From Isochrysis galbana (lineage: Eukaryota; Haptophyta; Isochrysidales; Isochrysidaceae), in assembly GCA_018136815.1 (NCBI GenBank), contig CM030942.1, positions 1,635,171-1,699,170 on the forward strand: 64,000 bases of DNA, given 5' to 3'. Below, piece by piece: positions 42,627 to 54,165 of this stretch. Positions within the stretch are counted from its first letter, which is position 1; the number at the start of each line of letters is the position of its first letter. The notes under the pieces were generated by a model that worked only from the letters and a program-made list of their open reading frames with translations, did not search any database and was not told the DNA's origin. Position numbers and translations under genes: made by a program.

Positions 42627-45600
42627 CATCACCTTCTCGGGTGCTGGCGTGGAGGACGGGTTCACCGTGGCATTTGTGACGCTGACGGATTTCGGATGCG
42701 CATTTGCGTCCAACACCATCGAGAGGGAAAACGGGCCTTGGGGGACGGTCCAGGACGGGGAAGTGACTGTAACGTTTGGGTTGGTCGTAGATGGCGTGAT
42801 ACCCAAGGAGGGCACCTTCACTCCGTGCCTCTTGAACCCGGCCCTCAACCCGCAGACAACGTCAAACTGGATCCATATCCCGTACGCCCTGTTGGAGGTG
42901 GAAGAAATCCCGTTCTCCCCCCCTCCCTCCAAACCACCCCCTCCCGCCCCGCCCCCTGCGCCTCCTGCGGCTCCGCCGCCGCCAAGCATGCCGCCACCTC
43001 CGCCGCTAGCTCCGGGGGAGCGCTACGTGCGCCAGCTCGGCTTTAGCCTCCAGGTCACCTTCTTCCCACCTTCGCCGCCACCCAAGCTTCCACCCCCGTC
43101 GCCGCCGCCACCGCCACCGGCCAGGCCGCCACCGCCACCCAGATCGCCCCCCCCGCTACCGCTCTCGCCGCGCCCTCCCTTCCCCCCGCCCGACCCACCC
43201 GGGGCACCGCCGCCACCGCGCCAGCCACCGGCCCCGCCACCGCTGCCCCTGTTGCCACCCGCCCCGCCGGCATTGCCCGCTCCGCTGTCTCCGCCACCGT
43301 TGCCTTCCTCCCCGCCGACGACGCCACTGGTTGTGTTCACGGGTTCTCAAGCGCAATTGCCGCCGTCCCCAGCCTCACCAGCCGTGGTCAGTCGCAGGCT
43401 GGAGGACGTTCCTATGGAGCTGGGAGTGGCGGACTATGGAGTCTCGGGACCTAAGACTCAGCGTGGGCTCGTGGCCAACAACCAACCTCGCCTAAACCGT
43501 ATGCGGCTTCTGAGGTATGAGGTGGGCGACAGCGTGCCAAAGCTGGAGGTCGCGCTGGCTGCGCTGTTGACCATTGACGTGAATGATACGGACTGCTATG
43601 ATCCGAGTGCAGGAGACTACAGCTGTGTGCGCACACTATTCGACGGGGTGGACACCATCGACGTCACCATTACGATAGTCCCGGATGGGCCGCCCGTGGA
43701 ACAGGCGAAGCAAGCGATCGAGGATGAGGCACTGGGGACAATGTTAGTGCAGAAGGGCGCAGACTTCAGGGTATCCCGGACGACAGATGTGATCGTCACA
43801 ACTGTGAAGCTCGACGCGCCACCACCATCCCCACCGCCGTCGCCACCGCCATCGCCGCCGCCGCCATCGGCCCCGCCGTCGCTACCGCCCCCATCGCCAC
43901 CGCCGTCGGTGCCGCCATCCAATCCGCCACCCCATCCTCCGCCGTCGTCACCGCCACCCTCGCCGCCGCCACCATCACTCCCACCGCCATCACCGCCGCC
44001 ATCGCCGCCGCCATCGCTGCCACCCCCACCGAGCCCGCCGCCCCCTGCTTCGCCGCCGCCATCGCCACCGCCTCCATCACCATCTCCTGCGCCCCTATCG
44101 CCCTTTCCGCCCTTTCCGCCACCTCCACTATCCCCGTCTCCGTCGCCCCCCCCCCATCTCCTCCACCTTCGCCGCCACCTTCGCCGCCGCCTCCCGCGCC
44201 GCCCCCTGCGACCCCTCCTTCGCCACCACCTCTCGCACCACCTCCATCGCCACCGCCGCCGCCGCCCTCGCCCCCCTCGCCGCCCTCTCCGCCGCCGCCT
44301 ATGCCACCGCCTTCTCCACTACCCTCGTCGCCACCTTCACCGCCGCCGCACCCTCCGCCGCAAAGCCCACCAGTGCCTGCGCTTTCACCGATGCTTGGGA
44401 TAATCCTGGGCGTCGTGCTCAGCCTGCTGCTTGCCATCTGCCTGATCGTCTGTTTGTGCTTCTTTCGGCGGCGCCGCGGTCGCCTCACGGCACAGAAGCG
44501 CGCGCTCCGCTCGCGCAATAGCGGAGAGAAAGGGTTCTACTTGCCGGGTGCCAAGAGCTCTTCTGCAAGCATGGCCAGCGGTGTCGGTGGCTTGCGGCCA
44601 AGCGGACCGTCGTCTGCAGGTCCGAGCCGCGGATCGTGCGAGCACGCCATGCGGGGAACGGCTGGGTCTGCCTCCTCACCATACGATCGGTCGGCGATCA
44701 ACGAGGTGGAATGGAACCGCTTCGAGCTGATTCGATGGGATCGTGTGACCCTGCACGATTTCATCGGCTCGGGCACTACGGGAGACGTATACAAGGCGCA
44801 GTATGCGAGCACTGATGTAGCGTGCAAACTGCTCCGAAAGCGCCAGGTATCCGAACGCGAGATGCAATTCTTGGTAGACGAGTGCCAACTAATGCTCAAG
44901 CTGCGCCATCCCAATGTCTTGTTGATGATCGGGATCACATCGGACCGTGTGATGAATCACGGCATCCTCACCGAACTAATGGACTTCTCGCTTTCCGAGC
45001 TCATCGAGCGGGCCGTGGAGCCGGAGCCCACGTGGCAATATCCATTCGTGTCGATTGCTCTCGATGTGGCGCGTGGCATGTCATACCTCCATGAACATCG
45101 CGTCCTACACCGTGACCTGAAGCCGGGCAATGTGCTGCTAAAGCAGCCAGGCATGATCGCCAAGGTGGCTGACTTTGGTGCCTCCCGTGATCTTGCTCCC
45201 GCGTCCGGAGCAAACGCTAGCATGACCATGACCATGGCTGGTACACCGGTCTTCATGGCTCCCGAGGTTCTCCGCCAGGATCGCTACGGCAAAGAAGCCG
45301 ACGTGTGGAGCTTCGGTGGGCTGCTCGTCCACATTGCAACCCGCTGCCCGCCATACACAAAGCTCCTCGAGACAACGCCACCGTATGCTTTGATGCAGTC
45401 CATTGCACACGGCGAGATTCGTCCGACGTCTGATATTGAGGATCTTTGCCCCGATTGGCCGGAGCCCATCCGCAGCATCGCCGAAGCATGCTGTCGTGCA
45501 GATCGCGCAGAGCGCCCGACTTTCGAGCAAATCGCGCGGGACCTACAAGAGATCTACAATAATCTGTCGTTGTTGCTTGATAAGGACAGTCGGTCTGCTT

Positions 45601-46475
45601 CCGGCTCACGAGGTAGTGCGCGCCCGTCAGCGCAGCACACTCAGGGGTGGGTTCGCGGGGAAATCCACGCATCGTCGATCCGCGACTCCAAAGACTCGAC
45701 GAGCGCGGCCTCACCCATGGCCAAACGTCTCGGCTCGGATGTTGATAAGATGCTGCTGAGCTCAACGGAAAACCAAAGCTCCTCGCGCAGGTCTATTGTG
45801 GGGCGGAAGAATCTGCCTAGTGGGGCACAACGTGGACGCGGAAGTTCACCGGTTCGATTCATCTTTGGGCCAAGCGGCTCCAAAGACGGCGGCCGCTCCG
45901 GCTCCAGGCTTGATCAAGCGAGAAGACGCGCGTCGGAGCGAAGCAGGATATCGCCCGTGAAAGACTCGCCCCATCTGGCATTGCAGCCCCCCGCTGATGA
46001 GGGGAAGACTGCGAAAATGACTACTGACGAGATCTTCGCTGGAGCGAGCTCATCGAGCATCGATGGAGAATCGAGAGGTGTATCATTGGGAAGGCCTGTG
46101 CCGCCGCCGCCGCCGCCGCCCCGCGACGCCATCCCTCACGACGATGGGAGCGAGGGGATTCTCAGCTTACGACCTTCGGGCGAGCCCGAGTCGGATGCTA
46201 GCCTGCTTAGTCTTCGCAGTTCCATCGCGCGTCAGAATAGCAGTGCTGTCCGTAGGTCAGCCCGGCCTTCGTCATCGCAGAATTTGGGCCCGCTGCCCCT
46301 CAGTCGACAGCCGCAAACGGGCGGTAGCGTCGAGTTCGAGCGCGTATCAATCGACCTCGAGGTGGGCGACGGCATGCACGCTTCCAGCTCCGTCGATGGC
46401 GTCCCAACGAATCCCACCGCTGCCCGATCCGGTCAATGGCCAAGGTGGCCGTTAATGACTTGTCGTATGCAGTAG
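42627..46475 (+). CDS. Receptor-like TKL protein kinase with Pro-rich (SPPP) ectodomain, 5' partial
   Basis: The frame emerges from the gap at ITFSGAGVEDGFTVAFVTLT. The ectodomain has two globular pieces (about 42627-42910 and 43380-43810) separated and followed by long (S)PPP tracts like the hydroxyproline-rich wall proteins of algae. One membrane helix follows (GIILGVVLSLLLAICLIVCL, about 44394-44460), then basic RRRRGR on the cytosolic side. The kinase domain spans about 44736-45560: GSGTTGDVYKA, VACK, HRDLKPGN, DFGASRD, GTPVFMAPEVL and DVWSFGGLL, all catalytic residues present. A Ser-rich tail runs to a TAG at 46473-46475. Between the ectodomain frame and the kinase frame there is a one-base offset at the C-run 44146-44155. 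Proline coding continues across it, so it is probably a homopolymer length error, or a recent mutation. It likely senses the cell wall or surface; the ligand is unknown. Confidence 0.85.
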
Positions 46476-46879
46476 TAATGCAGTAGCGCGTACCTTTTGT
46501 TCAGCTAAGGCTCATCTTGTTTTGCGGCCCTAGCCTCACGACAGCCTTGTGAACATTCGGTGTGAGGTACTGTGCCTTTGGCTTGAGACTTGAGCCTGCA
46601 TCACGCGAGGTTGCGGATCGGATTGGTCAGCCGCCGCCTTGATTCTTGAGCAGGATCGTTGCCACTTCATGTCATCGCACGGATAAATAATCTCCGGCGA
46701 ATGCGTTTGGTTGTGAAAACCTCTTACTGCATCGTGATGTGTGCTTACTCAAGGAAAGTTGTCCGTGGTCGTATAAGAGTGCTAGGGTAGGTTGCTACAG
46801 CATTTTTCATACCATGCGGTGCCGCCACGTCGAGGTAGCCCGGTCGCCACTCACTTTTTTAACCACTATTTTCCACCTC

Positions 46880-47330
46880 CCCTGGCCCCTGGGTGCCTGG
46901 GTGTCCAAGGATTCCGCAGGGTCCCCCCGCTCCAGTCGACTTGCAGGTCCTCTCTCTCCAGCGGACAGAGCACAGAGCGCGCGCGCCATTGCGGAAGGCA
47001 CAGGGGAAGAGCTGGCGCATTCCGAGCACGCTGCGCTCGCGGAGCGTAGCTTGAGCTGGCGCCGCCTCCAACCTCGCCGCGGCGGCGCCGCCGCCCGGAA
47101 GTTCCCGCTGCAGCCACGCCCTCCGCGCAGCTGGCAGCGCACGCATGGCTGTGTGCGGAGAGTTCTTCTCCCTCTGGGGGGGCCTGAAGAAGGGCCGCAC
47201 GCGCGCGCCATGGGCCAGAGAGCAGAGAGCAGGGGCAGAGGGGCAGGGAAGAGAGGAGGAAGAGGGAAGAGAGAGGGAGGGGAGGGGGTTGCTCAGGTGT
47301 CGTTCCGTCAATCATGGGACATCACTGAAA
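46880..47330 (+). repeat. GC-rich dispersed repeat (related to 900-1540)
   Basis: Shares GGGGCCTGAAGAAGGGCCGCA, GCGCGCGCCATGGGCCAGAG and the GAGGAAGAGGGAAGAG block with 1100-1190. It ends with CAGGTGTCGTTCCGTCAAT, then TGGGACATCA, a sequence also flanking the gap at 25001. Confidence 0.65.
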
Positions 47331-47639
47331 TGGAGCCATCAAATGTCCATAGTCATTTATACAACAATCTTAATATACTTTAATCCTACGGTGGACACAT
47401 CGCGCCGCGCGCGCTTTCAGAACACGCCTTTTAGACAGCTAAGCAGCCTTTAAATCTTCATCTTCTTCGTCTTTTTCTCCTTCGGAGGAGGAGGAAGGGG
47501 AGAAGAGTGAAGCGCGGGTGGTGATGGAGAAGGCTGGGAGGACGACTAGGGCGTCTTTGGAGTTTTCCGAAGGCGCACGCCGTGCGCATGTGCGCATGAT
47601 GAGTGGCAATCACATGCGTACGGCGTGCAGAGATGCGCA

Positions 47640-48190
47640 TCCTCTGAATGTATGTGTATGTACCCCAGCACACCCTCTCCTCGAGGCCACGCTGGGGAAA
47701 ACCCCGTTCGGGTAAAACAACGCAGGGGGGGGGGGGGGCACGGGGGCACTCGTGAGTTTAGGGGCCTAGAGCGCTAATCTCAATCTCCCTCGCCCGAGCG
47801 AGTGGCCGCGGCGAGCCGCGGCCCTTCCCCTTCCCTCCTGGCTCTGGCGCCCCCGTCTTCTCTTACCCAAATAGGTCGAGAAGACACCTAAACACCGGAG
47901 GGGAGAGCTGCCGCTCCCCCCTCCCCCTCCCCTCCCTCTTCCCTTTTCCTCCTCTCTTCCCTATGGCGCGCGCCTGCGACCCCTCTTCAGGTCCCCAGGT
48001 GGCCTGCAGGGGCTTGAGAGCACAGCTCCGGAGGCAGGTGAGGCTGGGGCATGGCCCTGGCCCCTCCTGCCTCTCCCTCGTTGGCGCTCCGCGCCCCTGC
48101 AAGTCAACTGGAGCTGGTTGGGGGGTCCTGATCAGGGGGGCCCAGGGGGAGGAGGGGCTGGTCAGAGGTTAGAGGGATGGGCTGGCCACG
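47640..48190 (-). repeat. GC-rich dispersed repeat, inverted copy of 900-1540
   Basis: Blocks in the reverse order and orientation of 900-1540: CCCAGCACACCCTCTCCTCGAG, AAACCCCGTTCGGGTAAAAC, GTCTTCTCTTACCCAAATAGG, CCCCTCTTCAGGTCCCCAGG and GTCCTGATCAGG. It is non-coding. Confidence 0.75.
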
Positions 48191-48244
48191 ACAGGCCAGG
48201 GCGGGCGAATCAGGCGTGCCCGTGGGGAGAGGGATGGGTCAGCA

Positions 48245-48365
48245 GGGCAGTGTGCTCCTGGCAGGCCATCAGGTGTGCCAGGAGAGCAGGTGGTTCCTCC
48301 CCCATGGCAGGGGAGGAGTGGAGAGATGGAGAGAGAGGGGGGCTCGTGCCCCCCCATGGGCGAAC
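48245..48365 (-). repeat. Dispersed repeat, inverted relative of 2060-2170
   Basis: GGTGGTTCCTCCCCCATGGCAG, GGGGAGGAGTGGAGAGATGG and GGGGGGCTCGTGCCCCCC match 2060-2170 inverted. It borders the MITE that starts at 48370. Confidence 0.65.
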
Positions 48366-48369
48366 TAAG

Positions 48370-49386
48370 TACTACCTCCGTTCCATTACTGAACCGCATC
48401 GCCAAAATAGGGACAGTAAAGTTGACATAAAAAAAATTCGTGTTGAGAGGGGAATAGCGGGTACACTGGGGCGAAAGACCACCAAAAAATCTGGCACCCA
48501 AACCCACCAAAGGCGTCCGAATATTACGTTTTCAGTATTGATCAAACACGATTTTGGCGCCCCCTAGCTAGACGACCGATCGCCTTGCCACGAAAGCTCT
48601 CGCCGCTCCGCCACTCTCGCGAGAGCCGGGCCCGAGCCCCCGCAGCATGGGAGGCGCACTGGTGGCGACTTTGTGAGGCGCTGCCGTCCCGCGTCCTGCC
48701 TCTCCCGAGCAGCCTCCTGAGCTGCCCAGCACGCCCGAGGAGGATGAGGCCCCACCGTCCAAGAAGCGGCGGTGCTCCTTGACATCGAACTGCCAGGCGG
48801 CAATTGCTGTGGCATACGAGCATACGAGCGCGAGCGGCTGCCAGAGCCGAAGCATGGGAAGGAGTGGCAGCGAGCGCACGCGGCATTGTGTGAGAAGTAT
48901 GATGTTGGCCCGCGCTATCCGGCTGAGGTCAGCCGAACATCAGCTGGCTGAGGCGCTGAGGCAGGAGGCAGGACGTCTGCCGGCATCCGGCATCCCGCAA
49001 GTGTGCTAGTGGCCTTGCCGCTGTGCAAGTGTGAGTAAGCATTCAGCATGAATGCCCCCCCTGAGGAATTCAGTGCTCTCTTCAATATTAAAGCTTTGTG
49101 TTGGCGCGCATCGTTGAGGTGGAGGGATCGAATGAGTATGATTTGTGATTTGCCGCACCGCCGTGATGTGTGATGTGCTTAAGGACACTGATTAGAATTC
49201 CATTCATTGCAACTTCGTCCCTAGCTAGGTGCGAATCGCACTATTGAGATGAAACAAAATGTTCATGTTAAGCCCCAATGTACCCTCTCCCCTCTGATAT
49301 CTTTGGCGGGGCCTCAATATTAGTGTCTAGCTAACCGTTATTGTTTTAAGCCTCCTTGACGTCTCAGTAATGGAACGGAGGTAGTA
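48370..49386. mobile_element. TA-flanked MITE with 23-bp perfect inverted repeats
   Basis: The termini 48370-48392 and 49364-49386 are exact inverted copies, beginning TACTACCTCCGTTCC and including TA at each edge. The TA target site and the CTCCGT(T/C)CC-type terminus are hallmarks of Tc1/mariner-derived Stowaway elements, whose plant members start CTCCCTCCGT. The interior (~970 bp) has no long frame with transposase motifs, so it is non-autonomous. It is large for a Stowaway MITE. Confidence 0.85.
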
Positions 49387-49559
49387 TAAACTTAGTTGTC
49401 CCCATGATTCTTGATTGGCTCCGACCATCTCGTGCACCGGCAACGCTCGACTCGACAGGTAACCGAACCGTGCCCGGGGAACGCAGGCGCGCGTCGCACA
49501 GCACACAGCGCGACCTCTAACGCTCTTTTTTGGTCGACGTCGATTTCGCACGAGCGCGA

Positions 49560-49822
49560 AAATGTTGTATTCCTGCCCATCCGAAGGCTGTAGGCATGAA
49601 TATTCGTGTAAGGTACGCGCTCACAATTACAATTGAACAGTTCCCCGTGTTGCCACTGACGCACAAGACACACAGATTCGGATTCCCCATGGTCTCAAGT
49701 CCAGGTTTGCAGGTTTTGGTCTCGAAATTGCGATTCGAATTTTGTTTTTGCTGTTACTATAATTGTTGGCTCGTTTAAGGTAATAAACCGGCATGACTTC
49801 GACTTCTCGTTCTGCAGTCGCT
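49560..49822 (+). mobile_element. Second copy of an interior block of the hAT-like element
   Basis: Nearly identical to the reverse complement of 20194-20447: AGGCTGTAGGCATGAATATTC, GAACAGTTCCCCGTGTTGCCA, and on to CTTCTCGTTCTGCAGTCGCTC. It carries the same exon end (CCIPAH.KAVGMNIR|GTAAGG). The match stops where the cytochrome b561-like segment begins. Confidence 0.8.
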
Positions 49823-49825
49823 CTG

Positions 49826-50062
49826 CCTGCTGCAGCCGCTCAACGCGCTCGTGCGCGGGACGCCCGCCGCCCGCACCACACGCCGCGCCGTGTGGCGGGT
49901 CGCGCACAAGGGGACGGGCTACGCCGTGCTCGGCGTGGGCGTCTACCAGGCCCTCTCGGGGCGCGCCCTCAAATGCCGAGCCAAGGCGACGCCGTTCTCG
50001 TCGCGTACGTGGTGCTCCTGGGCCTCTCCTTCGGGGTGCTCGCGGGGGGGCTCATGGTAGGG
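49826..50062 (+). pseudogene. Cytochrome b561-domain fragment
   Basis: LCLLQPLNALVRGTP then RRAVWRVAHKGTGYAVLGVG and VYQALSG resembles a cytochrome b561 segment: an LQxLxAxxRP loop, then W..H...G with a haem-ligand-type His inside a helix. After a one-base frame offset, VLVAYVVLLGLSFGVLAGGL would be the next membrane helix. Only part of the six-helix domain is present, with a frameshift, directly joined to repeat DNA. It reads as a captured or relic gene piece rather than a working gene. The assignment rests on motif pattern only. Confidence 0.45.
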
Positions 50063-50089
50063 TGAGAGTCCCCACGGAGAGGGGAAGAA

Positions 50090-51260
50090 ACCCTGAGTGA
50101 AAGGAGACCAAATGAAGGCAAGCCGCCTTATCGTTATAATTCTCTCGTTCTCGTTCTCGGTCAAAAAAAACTTCGCGTGGACGCCCAGGATCTAGATCTA
50201 GGGCTGTGGGGCGGACAAAGATTTCAACCTAGAAACAACGGACAACGGAAGACCTCTTGCAGGCGGCGAGAGGTCTGGATGTACGGAACATCACCTAGCC
50301 TAGGATAGTAAACTACTCTAGTAGGAACTCAGCGGATATCAAGAAAGATCTTACGAGATGAAAGAGAGGGAAATGCAAGCCAAAGCTAGAGCGAAGGAGA
50401 AGACACAATCTCCCGCCCCCTTCTCTCCGACTCCTGGCCGAAGCAGCGCGCGCGACCTCCCTGAAACCAACTTCTCCGTTAAAGAGAGAACTGGGGAAGG
50501 GGAAGGGGGTTGACAGGGGTTAGGGTTGGGTAGTAGGGAGGTTCATCAGCACTCTGCCTCACGCCGCACTTGTAGCGGGGAATTTTAAGAAGATTTTTTT
50601 GTATTCGACGGGGCTGGCCTCGTCGGAGGAGGAGGAGTCCGGAAGGATGCCCATGATGTAGTAAGGGAGAGCGGGAGAGGCGAGGCGGCGAGGCGCCAGG
50701 CGCGGGGCGGCGGGCGGCAGGCGGCAGGGCTTGGTGGCGCGCAACGGGGAACGGTAGAAGATAGATAGAAGTCATACTACGAGCCTATCATAACTGTAAT
50801 GCGGTTGGCGAAATCTTACGTAGTAGATTCTAACAGCACTTTTGGAGCACTTGGCACTTGGGCTAACACCTCCCCCAGGAGGTGTTTCGTGTTTTCCAGC
50901 GAAATCGCCGGGCAACTAAGTTGCAACTATTGGCTATTGGATCACAGGCCCTGGGCCGCCGCCAGCCCGGTAGGCGTAGGAGGAAGGGGGCAACGGATCG
51001 CCGGGGGGGGGGGGGGGGCACAGGACCATATCTGAGCTCTTCCTTCACCCCTGTCCCCTAGTAGTGCGCGGGGGGAGCCGCGAGCCGCCTGATGGGGGGA
51101 GGGGAAATGGGGGTGTAGAGCAAGTATGCTACGAGTAAGTAGTGGTTCCATAGCCGCGAGTGCGGTAAGCATATTATATATTATAAGATTTTTAATGTGT
51201 AATGTGTCATCTCTCCGACAATAGCACGCATCATCTCTGAGGTAGTCAAGGCACGTCGGA
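50090..51260. other. Intergenic, repeat-like, no recognised gene
   Basis: Holds a CTAACACCTCC...GGAGGTGTT palindrome (about 50863-50886) related to the 19-kb hairpin array, and a G-run at 51003-51018. The segment 50177-50470 has short-word resemblance (CAACGGACAACGGA, GCTGTGGGGCGG) to 60010-60150 beside the gypsy element, possibly LTR debris. Confidence 0.35.
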
Positions 51261-51264
51261 GATC

Positions 51265-53690
51265 TCATAACAACACATCGGGCAATCTTGACGGGGCCAT
51301 TCGCAATTTCCGGTTGATCTCGGCGCGTGCGCGTGTGAAGGCCCGAATGGCATTGACGTGCCGTTTCCACAAGCTTATTCCAGCACGCTTTTCGTACGCG
51401 TTCTTTGTCGAGAGTGCTGCAAGAATGACCAGCCATGTGGCAATTGGACAGAAGACTAAGGAAAGCAAAAGCTCGATCACATACTGCCAGTCTACAGGGC
51501 CGTCCACTCCAAAAGGCGCAGTGCCGCTCTCGGGGAGGAGCGCATACGGCAAGACCCATATGCAACGCACCACCGAGATCCACGCCCAGCCGGAGAAGAA
51601 AGAGAAGGCGCCTCCGATGAATAAGCGCTCTCGAGTCTCTCGTTCGCCGCTTGCACCGACACTAGAGTTGCCTGTGAAGGTTATCCACGCGATCGCGAGC
51701 ACCGACAAGAGAATTGCGATCTTCACGTTGTCAAGGAGTATCCACCAATCAGAAGGGAATGCTCCAATGGTCGGGTAGACTGCAATCGTATAATCAGTCC
51801 ACGCGCACCCTGTTACCCAGCCAAGCGTCGCCTCGAGCACGGCAAGCATCCGCAAAGACGCGGCAATGAAGTGCACCCGGATGCGGAGTGCGGTGATATT
51901 TGCACCCATCGTCTCTAGCAGCCTCCTCGTCCGTCTTGTCTGCGCTTTTAGTGAACGAGCCACACCTGCCGTATTATCGCCGCCCATCTTAATGAGGCCG
52001 CTGAGAGAAGCCGCACTACGGGATCGCGGTAGAATATCCACGCCAATAGGCTGGCAATGGACTTTCTCGCCCGGTTGTTGCGCCTCGCTGAAGGATTGAA
52101 CGGAGCTCTCGGCTAGCGCCGCCGTGCCGCCGGCATCGCCTTCAGTCTCACTAAGCTTGCGCATCTGGTCGTCCATTCTAAGCGCGACTTCCCGCTTCTT
52201 CGACGCAGCTTCAGCTGCGGCCCGTGCAGCTTCTTCAGCAAGCGCCGTCAAGTGCCTAGACCAACTTTGGAACTGTATGGATACCGCAGAACCACCGAAC
52301 GTCATAGCCATGGAGTAGAACAACAACATCCGAATTCGCACGTCCTCCTGGTCATCTTCGATGCCTTTCGTCGCGCCGCCTGTTAGCGCGTCATTCCACC
52401 TATGAACAAGGGTCAGCAGTTGTGGACTGGCGAGTATGTGCTGGCTTCGATGCAGTTGTGCTTGGAGGCGAGCTAGCGACCTAAAATTTTGAAACTCGAG
52501 GAGAGACAGCTAGCAGGCGGCGAGTCAACAAGCTGAGGCTCGGCTCACAATATCATCGACGTCGTTGCCGCAGCTTTTGAGAGAAGTTGCACGAGTGACT
52601 TAACCTCAATGCCAATCGTGCGGCGCCAGCTTGAGGACCCAAAGGTTTCCAGCGCCGCGGCAGGCTCTAGTAAAAGGATGATGAATGAGGAGCACAATGT
52701 AACGAGCAAAGCGTAAAGCATGCGGAAGCGTGTGGTCATCTCCGAGGGAGCGATAACTTCACACTCCAAACAATCGTTCGTCGCTGCCCTGGATTCAGCC
52801 TTGCTCTGTCCAGAAAAGATGTAGCTGAGGTCGAAGTCGTTGGTAGTAACATGGGTGGGTGGACCCCAACGTTCACAGCCAAGAAAATAGGCCTCAAGCA
52901 TGTGGCGCAAACCCTGAAAAGAGCGGCCAAATGACCAGCCGACAAGCATTCCAAGCATTCCTGGAATGATGAGTGAGCCCCGATTATGACGTGCATAGAA
53001 CGACTCGACGTATGCCTTGATGATCGCGCAAACCACCACCAGCATGAACGAATACTGTAGTTGGACCCCCACGCTTGCAGAGCGAGTGCATGGACGGTGA
53101 TGCTCTGAAGAGCAAAGGAACACAGGGGTCACCTTAAAGATATCAGAGGCAAGCATATCGTCCCACATTTTCGAAACGATATAGGCGGCTGTGTCCGTCA
53201 CGAAGTACGAAACGTCCTTTATGGAGGCCTCCATGGCAGACTGAATAAACAAACCCATCGGCGAAAAGTTGAGAGCAAAGAGGCTCAAGACGGCGCCCTC
53301 GAGACCAGGACTACAACACCAGAACATTTTGGACATTGGCTGTCTGGAGAATCCTGGGTCATCGCCATGGCGATCTCGTGCTATCGGTGAGAGGGATTGG
53401 TCATGGAGCTTACAGTCCTGAGCCTGGTGGCCCTGATCCATGGCAGAGTCCTCTTTACTCTCCGATGAGAGCAGAGGGTGCTGCCGTTTCAACACTCGCA
53501 ACGCAACGCTTCTGACAGTCCGTAGCGGGGTCACAAGCGTTGTGTCCAGGATCCGGCTGGGGGTCAAGCGCTCTCCGTAGCTCAGCACCCTCAAGTAGAG
53601 ATTGTAGACGACATTCGTGCTTGCGTCATCAATGCGGAGCATGGGCCACCACTCCGCCAACGAGGCCACCCAGATAAGGAGGTGCTGCTA
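51265..53690 (-). CDS. Polytopic membrane protein, unknown family, two exons seen (5' incomplete)
   Basis: Exons 52549-about 53690 and 51265-52399 join across a 149-bp GT-AG intron (ATA TT|G TGG, giving SMILWNDALTGG). At least 750 residues are encoded. Hydrophobic segments in exon 1 include SFMLVVVCAIIKAYVESF, IIPGMLGMLVGWSFG and MLYALLVTLCSSFIILLL. In exon 2: LLFYSMAMTFGGSAV, an Ala/Arg/Glu coiled-coil linker, then IAILLSVLAIAWITF, AFSFFSGWAWISVVRC and VIELLLSLVFCPIATWLVIL. I do not recognise the family; it could be a channel- or transporter-like protein. In frame upstream of GTG 53667-53669 there is no ATG before a TAG, and AG acceptors occur at about 53690, so a further 5' exon probably exists. 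MLRIDDAST is a fallback start. Confidence 0.7.
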
Positions 53691-54029
53691 ATCTGCGTGC
53701 AGAGTGGAGGGTGCAAGGGTGCCCTCGCCCTCACTGCCGCCTCCCCTTCCCCGGCCCCGCGCTCTCAGCCTTTCCCACTTTCAGCCGCAATGCTTCTCCC
53801 CCCCCTCCCTCCTTCCTGCCCCCCTCCCCATTTCTTTCCCTCTCGCTCTCGTCTGTGCAGCCGGCGGTTCCCACGTTCCCACCCTCCCGAATAGGAGAAC
53901 ACAGAATATGGCAACAAGAAAATCTCGCGTCGACCAAATTGGGGATCGAGGACTAGTGTCTGACTGAGCTTTTTACTTTTAAGTAGAAAGACTTGGTAAT
54001 TCAAGTACGTGGCGAGTGGCGAACCTGCT

Positions 54030-54165
54030 TGGGAGATACAGAATACCGTATCCGGGGAACGGCCCAGATACAGCCGTATCTACCGTATCTGGTATCTGGA
54101 GCGCTGACTGGTGCCCGTGCCCCCTATCCCTATCCCTATCCCGTATCTACCGTACTAGGTGGGCG
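54030..54165. repeat. GTATCT/CCCTAT short-repeat patch
   Basis: Repeated GTATC words (CCGTATC, TCTACCGTATCTGGTATCTGG) and (CCCTAT)3, then TCCCGTATCTACCGTA. It is a local simple-sequence patch; too short to be telomeric. Confidence 0.6.

Noticed and set aside
53700-53960. First exon of the polytopic membrane protein in the C-rich upstream DNA
   Set aside because: No frame gives an ATG-to-donor piece that joins in phase with confidence, so the 5' exon is left unassigned.
54030-54165. Telomere-like (CCCTAT)n
   Set aside because: Only three units within a GTATCT patch; interior location and wrong repeat for algal telomeres.
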